In this document: in pieces, positions 57,552 through 64,000 of the stretch
Position numbering within the stretch: the first letter of the stretch is position 1
Layout of the letters: each line of letters starts with the position of its first letter
Assembly: GCA_013416405.1 (NCBI GenBank)
Contig: JACCET010000009.1
Coordinates: 87,524 to 151,523 of the forward strand
Length of the DNA: 64,000 bases
Source of the DNA: Alcaligenaceae bacterium
Lineage (GTDB): Bacteria; Pseudomonadota; Gammaproteobacteria; Burkholderiales; Burkholderiaceae_B
Reading direction: 5' to 3'
Notes under the pieces: generated by a model
What the model was told of the DNA's origin: nothing
What the model saw: the letters and a program-made list of their open reading frames with translations, nothing else
Database searches by the model: none
Position numbers and translations under genes: made by a program

Positions 57552-57980
57552 TCAGAATGAAAAGGTTTCCAGAACCTCGGGCATGCCTTTGGCCAAATCT
57601 TCGGCTTCACGACGCGCCCACTCGGCGCTATCCCACAACTCGAAATGACTACCCATTCCCAGCAACATGACTTCGCGCGTCAGGCCCGCCGCGGTACGCA
57701 GTTCGGGCGAGACCAGAATCCGGCCAGAGCCATCCATATCGACATCAAGTGCGTTACCCAGCAAAAGACGCTGCAATGGACGAGCCTGCATCGGGAAAGC
57801 CGCGATCTGTTCGCGCTTTTTTTCCCAGACCGAACGGGGATAAACCAGCAAACAGCCATCAGGGTGGCGGGTAAGGGTAAGACGCCCTTCAACCTGCGAA
57901 ACGAGCGCGTCACGATGCCGGGTCGGAATGGACATCCGGCCCTTGGCGTCTAACGTGAGTGCGCTACAACCCTGAAACAC
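57552..57980 (-). CDS. mraZ: Transcriptional regulator MraZ
   Basis: MraZ (142 aa) has two SpoVT-AbrB-like DNA-binding halves ([26 protein letters not shown] and [20 protein letters not shown]) and forms a ring that binds its own promoter to repress the dcw cluster. The GTG at 57980 is the start: it gives the conserved MFQG N-terminus and lies 7 bases after GGGGA, which is itself part of a MraZ-type TGGGG box, so repressor binding site and ribosome binding site overlap. Confidence 0.96.
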   Translation of the reverse strand: MFQGCSALTLDAKGRMSIPTRHRDALVSQVEGRLTLTRHPDGCLLVYPRSVWEKKREQIAAFPMQARPLQRLLLGNALDVDMDGSGRILVSPELRTAAGLTREVMLLGMGSHFELWDSAEWARREAEDLAKGMPEVLETFSF

Positions 57981-57988
57981 TATTTTTT

Positions 57989-58051
57989 CCCCACTTTATT
58001 GCACTAAAACCTACTTTTCCCCACTCTACGGGAAGGAATGCACCAGGTCAA
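57989..58051 (-). promoter_or_regulatory. dcw promoter with MraZ-type TGGGG boxes
   Basis: On the minus strand TTGACC (58051-58046), a 17-base spacer and TAGAGT (58028-58023) form a good sigma-70 promoter for mraZ. TGGGG boxes lie at 58023-58019, touching the -10, and at 57993-57989, next to the start codon. They are exactly 30 bases apart, with two degenerate units (TAGGT and TGCAA) in the same 10-base register between them. This matches the known MraZ operator (TGGGN repeats with 5-base spacing). The ~190 bases between this and rnpB show an ACATGTGA/TCACATGT inverted repeat at 58211-58237 and otherwise nothing I recognise. Confidence 0.8.
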
Positions 58052-58258
58052 GCGCCAAGTTGCAATTTTTTCAATTACAACAAGCACTTAGCGCTATTTT
58101 TACATTGTTTATGGAAAAAATATGTAGATAAATCAAGAAATTGCAGAAGCAACTGCAAGTCCTTTGTCAGAAGAACGGCAGTAGCGGAACTGATTTATTT
58201 GCATTTGTTGACATGTGAAGCACTGACGGTCACATGTAGCGAGTGAAAGAAAGCGTGA

Positions 58259-58664
58259 GACAGGTCTGTAGGCCGGATTCTGTACACCGGGCAAGCCCGG
58301 CGGGCAATCATTCCTCTGGGTGGAGCATTGCTGCGCCACTCTAGCCATCTACCCGCATGCTGGGGCGAGCCGCCCTTCGGGCCTAAGCCTGCGCATGCCT
58401 ATTTGATGTTGCTCCGGATAGAGGTTACCGCGTTTCACCCTGCCACGCCGCAGCCGCATTAGCGGCTGCGCAACACGGAGATGGCCGTGTCAGTGCATGC
58501 AAAGCATGCCCGCGTGGCAGTCTCGTCTCTGTGGCCCTATTCCTCGGTTGAACCATGCACCAAGTGCACAGCTCGACCGGGCGGCTGTTAGCCGCTACCC
58601 TGCTCTATGGAGTCCGGACCTTCCTCGATGCTTGAAAGCACCGCGACTGCCCGACCTGCCTCAC
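58259..58664 (-). ncRNA. rnpB: RNase P RNA
   Basis: Read on the minus strand, the RNA begins with GAGGCAGGTCGGGCAGTCGC, shows GAGGAAGGTCCGGACTCC (58626-58609; the conserved P3/P4 side), GGGTGAAACGCGGTAACCTC (about 58441-58422) and ends AGAATCCGGCCTACAGACCTG near 58261. These are the invariant bacterial type A RNase P RNA segments, in the right order. Ends are approximate. A -10-like TACAAT lies at 58676-58671 with a poor -35. It processes tRNA 5' ends. Confidence 0.95.
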
Positions 58665-58729
58665 CGTTGCATTGTAACCTGCGACAATAGAGGTTTCGTC
58701 ATACGCGCATTACAGGTATTTATTTTTTT

Positions 58730-60529
58730 ATGGCCGCCAACACGCTGATTACCCTGAGCAACGCACAGCTTGCTTACGGGCACCATCCCCTGCTCGACCA
58801 GACCGACTTTGCCATACAGCCAGGCGAACGCATAGGCTTGATTGGCCGCAACGGAGCCGGCAAGTCTTCCTTGCTGAAGATACTGGACGGTCGCAGCACA
58901 CTTGACGATGGCGAGCTCATGCGTCTGGGAGGCCTAACAACCGCGACCGTCGAGCAGGAGCCTGATCTGGACGACGCGCTGACCGTGTTCGAAACCCTGT
59001 GTCCGGACACCATCGAAAGCGAAGATTGGTCGCGTCCCTCTCGGGTACAGGCCTTGATTGAGAAGCTGGGGCTGAACCCGGATGACCGTGTTGCCGGCCT
59101 GTCCGGCGGTACCCGCAAGCGGGTCGCACTGGCCAGGGCGCTGGCCGATGAACCTGATCTGCTGCTGCTCGATGAGCCCACCAACCACCTGGACTTCGTC
59201 GGCATTGCCTGGCTAGAGAACCTGCTGCTGAACGCGTCATGCAGTGTGGTCATCATCACTCACGATCGCCGTTTTCTCGATGCCGTGGCAACACGCATAG
59301 TCGAACTCGATCGGGGCAAGCTATTCAGTTTTCCGGGCAACTTCTCACAATGGCAGCAGCGCAAGACGGAATGGCTAGAGGCAGAGAAGCAGCAAAATGC
59401 CAAGTTCGACAAGGTGCTGGCCCAAGAAGAGGCCTGGATACGCCAGGGTGTGGAAGCACGCCGCACGCGCAACGAGGGACGTGTGCGTCGCCTTGAGCAA
59501 TTGCGCCGTGATCGTGCATCCCGGCGTGAGCGCCAGGGCAATGTGAATCTGGCCGTAGCCGAGGGGCAGCGCTCAGGTAAGCTGGTAGCCGAGCTCGAAC
59601 ACGTGACACATAGCTACGGTGACAAGATCATCATCAATGACCTGTCCACCACCATACTGCGCAAAGACCGTATCGGGCTGATAGGCCCGAACGGAGCCGG
59701 CAAGACCACCTTGCTTAAAGTCATATTGGGCAAACTTCAGCCCACCAGCGGCACAGTACGCCTGGGCGTAAATCTGACTGTCGGTTACTTCGACCAAATG
59801 CGCGCGCAACTTGATGAAAATGCCACGTTGGTCGACACCATCAACCCCGGAAGCGAATGGGTGGAAATCGGTGATCAACGCAGGCATGTCATGAGCTACC
59901 TGGAAGACTTCCTGTTTTCACCCGCGCGCGCCCATTCACCGGTACAAAGCCTGTCTGGCGGCGAACGGGCCCGCCTGGTGCTCGCCCGCATGTTCGCGCG
60001 ACCCACCAACGTGCTGGTTCTGGACGAACCCACCAATGATCTGGACATAGAAACCCTGGAACTACTCGAAGAATTGCTACAGAACTATCCCGGCACCGTA
60101 TTGCTGGTCAGCCACGACAGGGAATTCCTGAATAATGTGGTCACCCAGACCATTGCAGCCGAAGGCAACGGCCACTGGCAAGAATACGTGGGGGGCTATG
60201 ACGAATGGCTGGCGCAGCGCCCCGAGCAACCCGAGGCCAGCGACGAAAAAAGTAAAAAAAAAGACGTGGTGGCCGAACGCGCCAAACCCGTCCGTAAACC
60301 GCGCATTACATCCTGGGAGCTGACCGAGCTGGACGGCATACCCAACGCCATCGCCGAGCTTGAAGCCGAGCAGGCCGCGCTGGCTGGCCGACTGGCCGAC
60401 GGCAGCCTATATCGCGATGCGCCCGACGAGGTCATCACCGTCAACGAACAGCTGCACGCTCTGGAAGAAAAACTCAATGCACTGTTTGCCCGATGGGAAA
60501 CACTGGAAGAAAAGAAAAACGAAGGTTAG
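58730..60529 (+). CDS. uup: ABC-F family ATPase (Uup-like)
   Basis: A soluble protein (599 aa) with two ABC ATPase domains and no membrane segments. Walker A motifs are GRNGAGKSS (about 38) and GPNGAGKTT (about 318); signatures LSGGTRKRVALARAL and LSGGERARLVLARMF; Walker B LLLLDEPTNHLD and VLVLDEPTNDLD. The linker is rich in charged helix (EAEKQQNAKFDKVLAQEEAWIRQGVEARRTRNEGRVRR), as in Uup. A C-terminal coiled coil (about 520-599) follows a lysine-rich stretch. ABC-F proteins act on the ribosome or, for Uup, on branched DNA; the precise role here is not visible. Divergent from rnpB. Confidence 0.92.
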   Translation: MAANTLITLSNAQLAYGHHPLLDQTDFAIQPGERIGLIGRNGAGKSSLLKILDGRSTLDDGELMRLGGLTTATVEQEPDLDDALTVFETLCPDTIESEDWSRPSRVQALIEKLGLNPDDRVAGLSGGTRKRVALARALADEPDLLLLDEPTNHLDFVGIAWLENLLLNASCSVVIITHDRRFLDAVATRIVELDRGKLFSFPGNFSQWQQRKTEWLEAEKQQNAKFDKVLAQEEAWIRQGVEARRTRNEGRVRRLEQLRRDRASRRERQGNVNLAVAEGQRSGKLVAELEHVTHSYGDKIIINDLSTTILRKDRIGLIGPNGAGKTTLLKVILGKLQPTSGTVRLGVNLTVGYFDQMRAQLDENATLVDTINPGSEWVEIGDQRRHVMSYLEDFLFSPARAHSPVQSLSGGERARLVLARMFARPTNVLVLDEPTNDLDIETLELLEELLQNYPGTVLLVSHDREFLNNVVTQTIAAEGNGHWQEYVGGYDEWLAQRPEQPEASDEKSKKKDVVAERAKPVRKPRITSWELTELDGIPNAIAELEAEQAALAGRLADGSLYRDAPDEVITVNEQLHALEEKLNALFARWETLEEKKNEG

Positions 60530-60536
60530 GGGGCCA

Positions 60537-61598
60537 CTAGGCCAGAACCTTCCAGCCCAGTGATTCTCCTGCTGCCAACGGTACAACCGTGGAATCGGCC
60601 AGCGGCAGCTCTTGCGGAATCACATAGTCGGTACGCTGCAGCACCAATTTTTCCTGATTGATCGGCAGCCCATAAAATTCCGGGCCGTTCAGGCTGGCAA
60701 AGGCCTCGAGCTGATCCAGCTTGCCAACGGAATCGAAGGCGCTGGCATACAGCTCCATGGCGTGCAGGGCGGTGTAGCAGCCGGCACAACCACAGGCATT
60801 TTCTTTCAAACCCTTCGGATGCGGCGCGCTGTCTGTGCCCAGAAAGAAACGACCCGATCCGCTGGTGGCGGCTTCCAATAAGGCCAGACGGTGCTTTTCA
60901 CGCTTGAGCACCGGCAGGCAATACCAATGCGGGCGTACGCCTCCTTGGAACAGGGCGTTGCGGTTATATAAAAGATGATGGGCCGTGATGGTGGCAGCCA
61001 CCGGCCCATCAGCCTGCTGCACATACTGCACGCCATCCTGCGTGGTCAGATGCTCGAACACCACCTTCAGCTCGGGATAGGCGCGGCGCAAAGGCTGCAT
61101 AACGCGTTCAATGAATACCGCCTCGCGATCGAAAAGATCTATTTCGGGGTCAGTCACCTCGCCGTGCACCAATAACGGCATACCGCTACGCTGCATGGCG
61201 TCGAGCGCGGCGCCACAACGGCCCAGCAAATCGGTCACACCGGCATCGGAGTTGGTTGTTGCCCCCGCCGGGTAGAGCTTGATCCCATGCACCATGCCAG
61301 AGTCGCTGGCCCGCAGGACTTCATCGGCGCTGGTATTGTCGGTCAGGTATAAGGTCATGAGCGGCGTAAAGCGGCCCGGTTCGACCCCGGCATTATCCAG
61401 GGCGGCCATAATGCGTTCGCGATAGGCCAGCGCAAGCGCTGTTGTGACTACTGGCGGTCGCAGGTTGGGCATAATGATGGCACGCGCAAACTGCTGTGCC
61501 GTATGCCCCACGACGGAATCCAACACGGCACCATCGCGCAAATGCAGATGCCAGTCATCAGGACGGATGATACTCAGGTTTTCAGTTGCAGCTTGCAT
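60537..61598 (-). CDS. pyrC: Dihydroorotase
   Basis: PyrC (353 aa) closes carbamoyl aspartate to dihydroorotate in pyrimidine synthesis. HLHLRDG (17-23) carries two zinc-binding His; the short homodimeric type is shown by length and by FFLGTDSAPH near residue 240 with the metal Asp. The ATG at 61598 gives the family's N-terminus (IIRPDDWHLHL); an in-frame start at 61631 adds 11 residues and would overlap the upstream gene. Converges on uup with a 7-base gap. Confidence 0.95.
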   Translation of the reverse strand: MQAATENLSIIRPDDWHLHLRDGAVLDSVVGHTAQQFARAIIMPNLRPPVVTTALALAYRERIMAALDNAGVEPGRFTPLMTLYLTDNTSADEVLRASDSGMVHGIKLYPAGATTNSDAGVTDLLGRCGAALDAMQRSGMPLLVHGEVTDPEIDLFDREAVFIERVMQPLRRAYPELKVVFEHLTTQDGVQYVQQADGPVAATITAHHLLYNRNALFQGGVRPHWYCLPVLKREKHRLALLEAATSGSGRFFLGTDSAPHPKGLKENACGCAGCYTALHAMELYASAFDSVGKLDQLEAFASLNGPEFYGLPINQEKLVLQRTDYVIPQELPLADSTVVPLAAGESLGWKVLA

Positions 61599-61617
61599 TC
61601 GGAAAGTCTTGTAAAGG

Positions 61618-62817
61618 TTAATCTGCGGCATCCAGCGGCATACTGCGCTCTACCAGCCGGCAGAATACGGCACTGCCCACAGGAATGACCGCGTCGTTGA
61701 AATCAAAGGTGGCGCTATGCAGCACACGACCGGCCTCGGCACCGCCCTGCCCTAGGCGGAAATAGGCACCGGGCCGCTGCAGCAGCATAACTGAAAAATC
61801 TTCCGAGCCCATGGATGGCACTAGGTCGGGCACAACCTGGTCTGCGCCGAACAACTCTGTTGCCACGTCGGTCACAAGTTTGGCGTGCTCGGGGGTATTG
61901 ATGGTGGCCGGAAAAAGGTGATGATACTTTAGCTCGATTTTGGCCTGGAAGGTTGATGCAATACCGTCAACCACTTCCTGCATACGCCGCTCTATCTGTG
62001 CCTGCACAACGGGGCTGAATGTACGCACCGTGCCCGACATACGGGCGTCGCGGGGGATGACATTCATGGCCGGCAAGCTACCCGCGTTCACGGAGGCCAC
62101 GGTGATCACCGCCGCATCAGTGGCCGGCACATTTCTGGAAACGATGGTCTGCAGGGCGGTAATCAGTTGCGCGGCTATCACGACCGGATCGTTGGTTTGA
62201 TACGCATGGGCGCCATGCCCGCCACGGCCTTCGATATGAATTTCAAAATGATCGGCCGCTGCCATCGCGGGACCGGGATTCACACCTATTGTGCCCGCCG
62301 GCAAGCCAGGCCAATTATGCAGGGCGTAAATCGCATCACAAGGGAAACGATCGAACAATCCATCGTCCAGCATAGCCTGGGCGCCACCCATGCCCTCTTC
62401 AGCCGGCTGGAAAATCAACACGACCTTACCATTGAAATTTCTGGTTTCCGCAAGATAGCGGGCCGCACCCAGCAGCACCGCAGTATGGCCATCGTGCCCG
62501 CAGGCATGCATCACACCGGTATGGGTGGAGGCGTGTGCAGCATCGGTTTGCTCGAGTATGGGCAAGGCATCCATATCGGCGCGCAGGCCTATGCTGCGCC
62601 CGCTGGTATTGCGCCGGCCTTCCAGCACTCCGACGACACCCGTTTTACCCACGCCACGATGCACCTGGTATCCCAGCGCGGCAAGGGAATTAGCCACCAG
62701 GTCTGATGTGCGTCTTTCCTTGAAGCCGAGTTCAGGATGTGCGTGTATATCGCGTCGCAACGACGTCAGATCGTCGTGAAATAGACTGATGGCATCAAAC
62801 ACATTCCTGGCATACAT
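61618..62817 (-). CDS. M20 family metallopeptidase/amidohydrolase (second copy)
   Basis: A 399-aa M20D amidohydrolase. LRRDIHAHPELGF (about 20-32), RADMDALP (about 80), MHACGHDGHTAVLLGAARYL (about 103-122), PAEEGMGGAQAM and PSMGSEDFSVML are the family blocks. It resembles the gene at 32155-33357 throughout but is clearly diverged. No signal peptide. Its stop lies 19 bases before the pyrC start; co-transcription is possible. Substrate unknown (N-acyl amino acid, hippurate-like). Confidence 0.9.
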   Translation of the reverse strand: MYARNVFDAISLFHDDLTSLRRDIHAHPELGFKERRTSDLVANSLAALGYQVHRGVGKTGVVGVLEGRRNTSGRSIGLRADMDALPILEQTDAAHASTHTGVMHACGHDGHTAVLLGAARYLAETRNFNGKVVLIFQPAEEGMGGAQAMLDDGLFDRFPCDAIYALHNWPGLPAGTIGVNPGPAMAAADHFEIHIEGRGGHGAHAYQTNDPVVIAAQLITALQTIVSRNVPATDAAVITVASVNAGSLPAMNVIPRDARMSGTVRTFSPVVQAQIERRMQEVVDGIASTFQAKIELKYHHLFPATINTPEHAKLVTDVATELFGADQVVPDLVPSMGSEDFSVMLLQRPGAYFRLGQGGAEAGRVLHSATFDFNDAVIPVGSAVFCRLVERSMPLDAAD

Positions 62818-62982
62818 CGGATAGCACTCCCCGCAATGAAAATGGGTCTGGTAGACTGAAACGTTACAGTAGCATAAGCCCGCAATGAAACTTCTTGCAC
62901 AAATTGCTTTGTCTTTCGCAGAGACTCAAGTTATCCTGCAGTAGAATCGTACTTTTCAACCATCAGTTAGGAGCCCTATTCT

Positions 62983-63255
62983 ATGGCAACAACCGAGAAA
63001 CCCGCCCGTAAGCCTAATGCGGCGTTCATGAAGCCACTTACCCCTAGCGCTACCTTAGCTGCCATCATCGGTCCCGAGGCAGTCCCACGTACCGAAGTCA
63101 CCAAAAAAATCTGGGACTACATCAAAAAGCACGATCTGCAAGACCCAGCCAATCGTCGCAACATCAATGCTGACGACAAGCTGCGCCCCTTGTTCGGCAA
63201 AGAGCAAGTATCGATGTTCGAACTGACCAAGCTCGTCAGTGGCCATCTGAAATAA
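62983..63255 (+). CDS. SWIB/MDM2-domain protein
   Basis: A 90-aa protein that is almost entirely one SWIB domain: PLTPSATLAAIIG, RTEVTKKIWDYIKKHDLQDP, NRRNINADDKLRPLFGKEQVSMFELTKLVSGHL. The domain is best known from eukaryotic chromatin remodellers and MDM2, and occurs as stand-alone or topoisomerase-fused forms in chlamydiae and some proteobacteria. A basic N-terminus (KPARKPNAAFMK) suggests nucleic-acid contact. AGGAGC precedes the ATG and an intrinsic terminator follows. Monocistronic; function unknown. Confidence 0.9.
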   Translation: MATTEKPARKPNAAFMKPLTPSATLAAIIGPEAVPRTEVTKKIWDYIKKHDLQDPANRRNINADDKLRPLFGKEQVSMFELTKLVSGHLK

Positions 63256-63349
63256 GCAAACACGCTACTGTCGTTGCCGGTCAGTCCGGCTTTAAACTGA
63301 CTCTAATGCCTGTGCCTCTATTGGCGTATATGCCGGAATCAGTTTGCAA

Positions 63350-63386
63350 AAAACGCTGCCCAGTTACTGGAGCAGCGTTTTTTGTT
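63350..63386 (+). terminator. Intrinsic terminator after the SWIB gene
   Basis: AAAACGCTGC (63350-63359) pairs with GCAGCGTTTT (63372-63381) around a 12-base loop and is followed by TTGTTT on the plus strand, about 95 bases past the SWIB stop. Confidence 0.8.
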
Positions 63387-63436
63387 TAACCGTGGCAGCC
63401 CGGGCGAGCCAGGTGCCACAAGCGCATTTCTGAAAA

Positions 63437-63802
63437 TCAATATTCGGCTACAGGAGACTGCCCTGACGACAGAGCCAACCAGCCCCTGATAAGACGATAA
63501 ACGATCCAAACCAATGCAATCAGGCCTGTTAGCCAGCCTATGAAAATAAATGTAGCCAGGCCGCTAAGAATGATCCACAGCAAGCCCCACCAGAAGGTCT
63601 TGATGACCCAATCAAAATGATTGGCATAAACCGTACCGGCGGCATCACCGCGCTTCAGGTAGGCCAGCACAATGGCGGCAATGGTTGCGATGCCGAAAAA
63701 GCCCGCGCTGAGCAGACCCACGGCAAACAGACCATAGATAAGATGCGTAACGTTACGCATGGACAAGTTCTTGCCTTCTTCCGGCGGATATGCCTGAGTC
63801 AT
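63437..63802 (-). CDS. Small membrane protein (DUF4870-like)
   Basis: A 121-aa protein with three hydrophobic segments: THLIYGLFAVGLLSAGFFGIATIAAIVLAY, FWWGLLWIILSGLATFIFIGWLTG and LIALVWIVYRLIRGWLAL. The pattern (YLKRGDAAGTVYANHFDWVIKTFWW between helices) is that of a widespread small inner-membrane family in betaproteobacteria with no assigned function. The ATG at 63802 has GGAG 7 bases upstream; a longer frame to 63898 overlaps the terminator and is rejected. It lies directly downstream of the rRNA operon end. Confidence 0.78.
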   Translation of the reverse strand: MTQAYPPEEGKNLSMRNVTHLIYGLFAVGLLSAGFFGIATIAAIVLAYLKRGDAAGTVYANHFDWVIKTFWWGLLWIILSGLATFIFIGWLTGLIALVWIVYRLIRGWLALSSGQSPVAEY

Positions 63803-63884
63803 TGATAAGCTCCGATAACAGCCGCAAACGAACTGTGTTGAATTAAACAGAAGTAGTAGTTTACTAGACTGTACGCCCAAAACA

Positions 63885-63918
63885 AAAAACCCCCGCACTG
63901 ATTGGTGCGGGGGTTTTT
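63885..63918. terminator. Strong bidirectional terminator after the 5S rRNA
   Basis: AAAAACCCCCGCAC (63885-63898) and GTGCGGGGGTTTTT (63905-63918) pair perfectly over 14 bp around 6 bases. On the minus strand, where the rRNA operon comes in, the stem is followed by TTTTTTGTTTT. Confidence 0.9.
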
Positions 63919-63930
63919 CTTTGCTATAAG

Positions 63931-64000
63931 AGCCTGACGATGACCTACTTTCACAGACGTACGTCCACTATCATCGGCGCAAAGGCGTTTCACTTTCCTG
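63931..64000 (-). rRNA. rrf: 5S rRNA, partial (3' end)
   Basis: The minus strand from the window edge reads CAGGAAAGTGAAACGCC, then GCGCCGATGATAGTGGACG, and ends GTAGGTCATCGTCAGGCT, the conserved 3' half of betaproteobacterial 5S rRNA. The 5' part lies outside the window, so an rRNA operon is expected to the right, transcribed toward this window. Confidence 0.93.

Noticed and set aside
58205..58240. Plus-strand promoter TTGACA near the rnpB 3' end
   Set aside because: The -35-like hexamer has no matching -10 at 16-18 bases and no plus-strand gene before uup; the site is part of an ACATGTGA/TCACATGT inverted repeat.
1..64000. CRISPR array, prophage, integron or defence island
   Set aside because: No regularly spaced direct repeats, integrase, phage structural gene, restriction or toxin-antitoxin gene was found; the window is core chromosome.

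Overview
The window is a contiguous stretch of chromosome from a betaproteobacterium, most likely of the order Burkholderiales, family Alcaligenaceae (Bordetella/Pusillimonas-like). The evidence is gene content and order: a dcw cluster with a fused MurE-MurF ligase (a Bordetella-group trait), glyQ-glyS-gmhB-plsC in one run, amgK-murU divergent from lptD, and Burkholderiales-style MraZ, SecA and FtsZ sequences. Genus and species cannot be fixed from the sequence alone. Coding density is very high. I see no transposase, integrase, phage gene, CRISPR array, or toxin-antitoxin or defence gene.

Layout. 1-3.2 kb: acyl-CoA/TCA genes on the minus strand (a partial FAS1-like hydratase, class I fumarase, a crotonase). 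3.3-9.0 kb: plus-strand run glyQ, glyS, gmhB, plsC, a YgjP-type metallopeptidase and gloA, converging on a fadE-type acyl-CoA dehydrogenase (9.0-11.2). 11.4-12.6: SpmA-SpmB-type fusion. 12.6-13.2: a 650-base gene-free convergent gap with two long nested inverted repeats. 13.2-19.8: lptD-surA-rsmA (minus) divergent from amgK-murU (plus), so outer-membrane biogenesis sits back to back with MurNAc recycling. 20.0-25.7: a coiled-coil membrane protein, a polar amino-acid ABC importer and a MetNIQ methionine importer. 25.9-39.7: tRNA-Lys, metallophosphoesterase, GH31 protein, mnmC, an inositol monophosphatase, an M20 amidohydrolase, a hotdog thioesterase, mgtE, secA, an M23 peptidase and a DUF721 protein. 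39.8-58.0: lpxC and the complete dcw cluster (ftsZ back to mraZ), all minus strand. 58.3-64.0: rnpB, uup, pyrC, a second M20 amidohydrolase, a SWIB-domain protein, a small membrane protein, and the 3' end of a 5S rRNA at the right edge.

How the genes work together. The dcw cluster makes the UDP-MurNAc-pentapeptide and lipid II precursors and the septal machinery. It reads as one transcript from a TTGACC-17-TAGAGT promoter overlain by MraZ-type boxes, with many 4-base ATGA overlaps. AmgK-MurU feeds recycled MurNAc back to UDP-MurNAc, the MurC substrate. LptD, SurA, LpxC and GmhB belong to LPS and outer-membrane assembly, and SecA to export.

I found no clear undescribed multi-gene system. The best second-look items are the non-coding palindromic elements in convergent gaps, the MraZ-box promoter, the MurE-MurF fusion, a FadE without its N-terminal membrane segment, and a GH31 protein with an altered catalytic motif.
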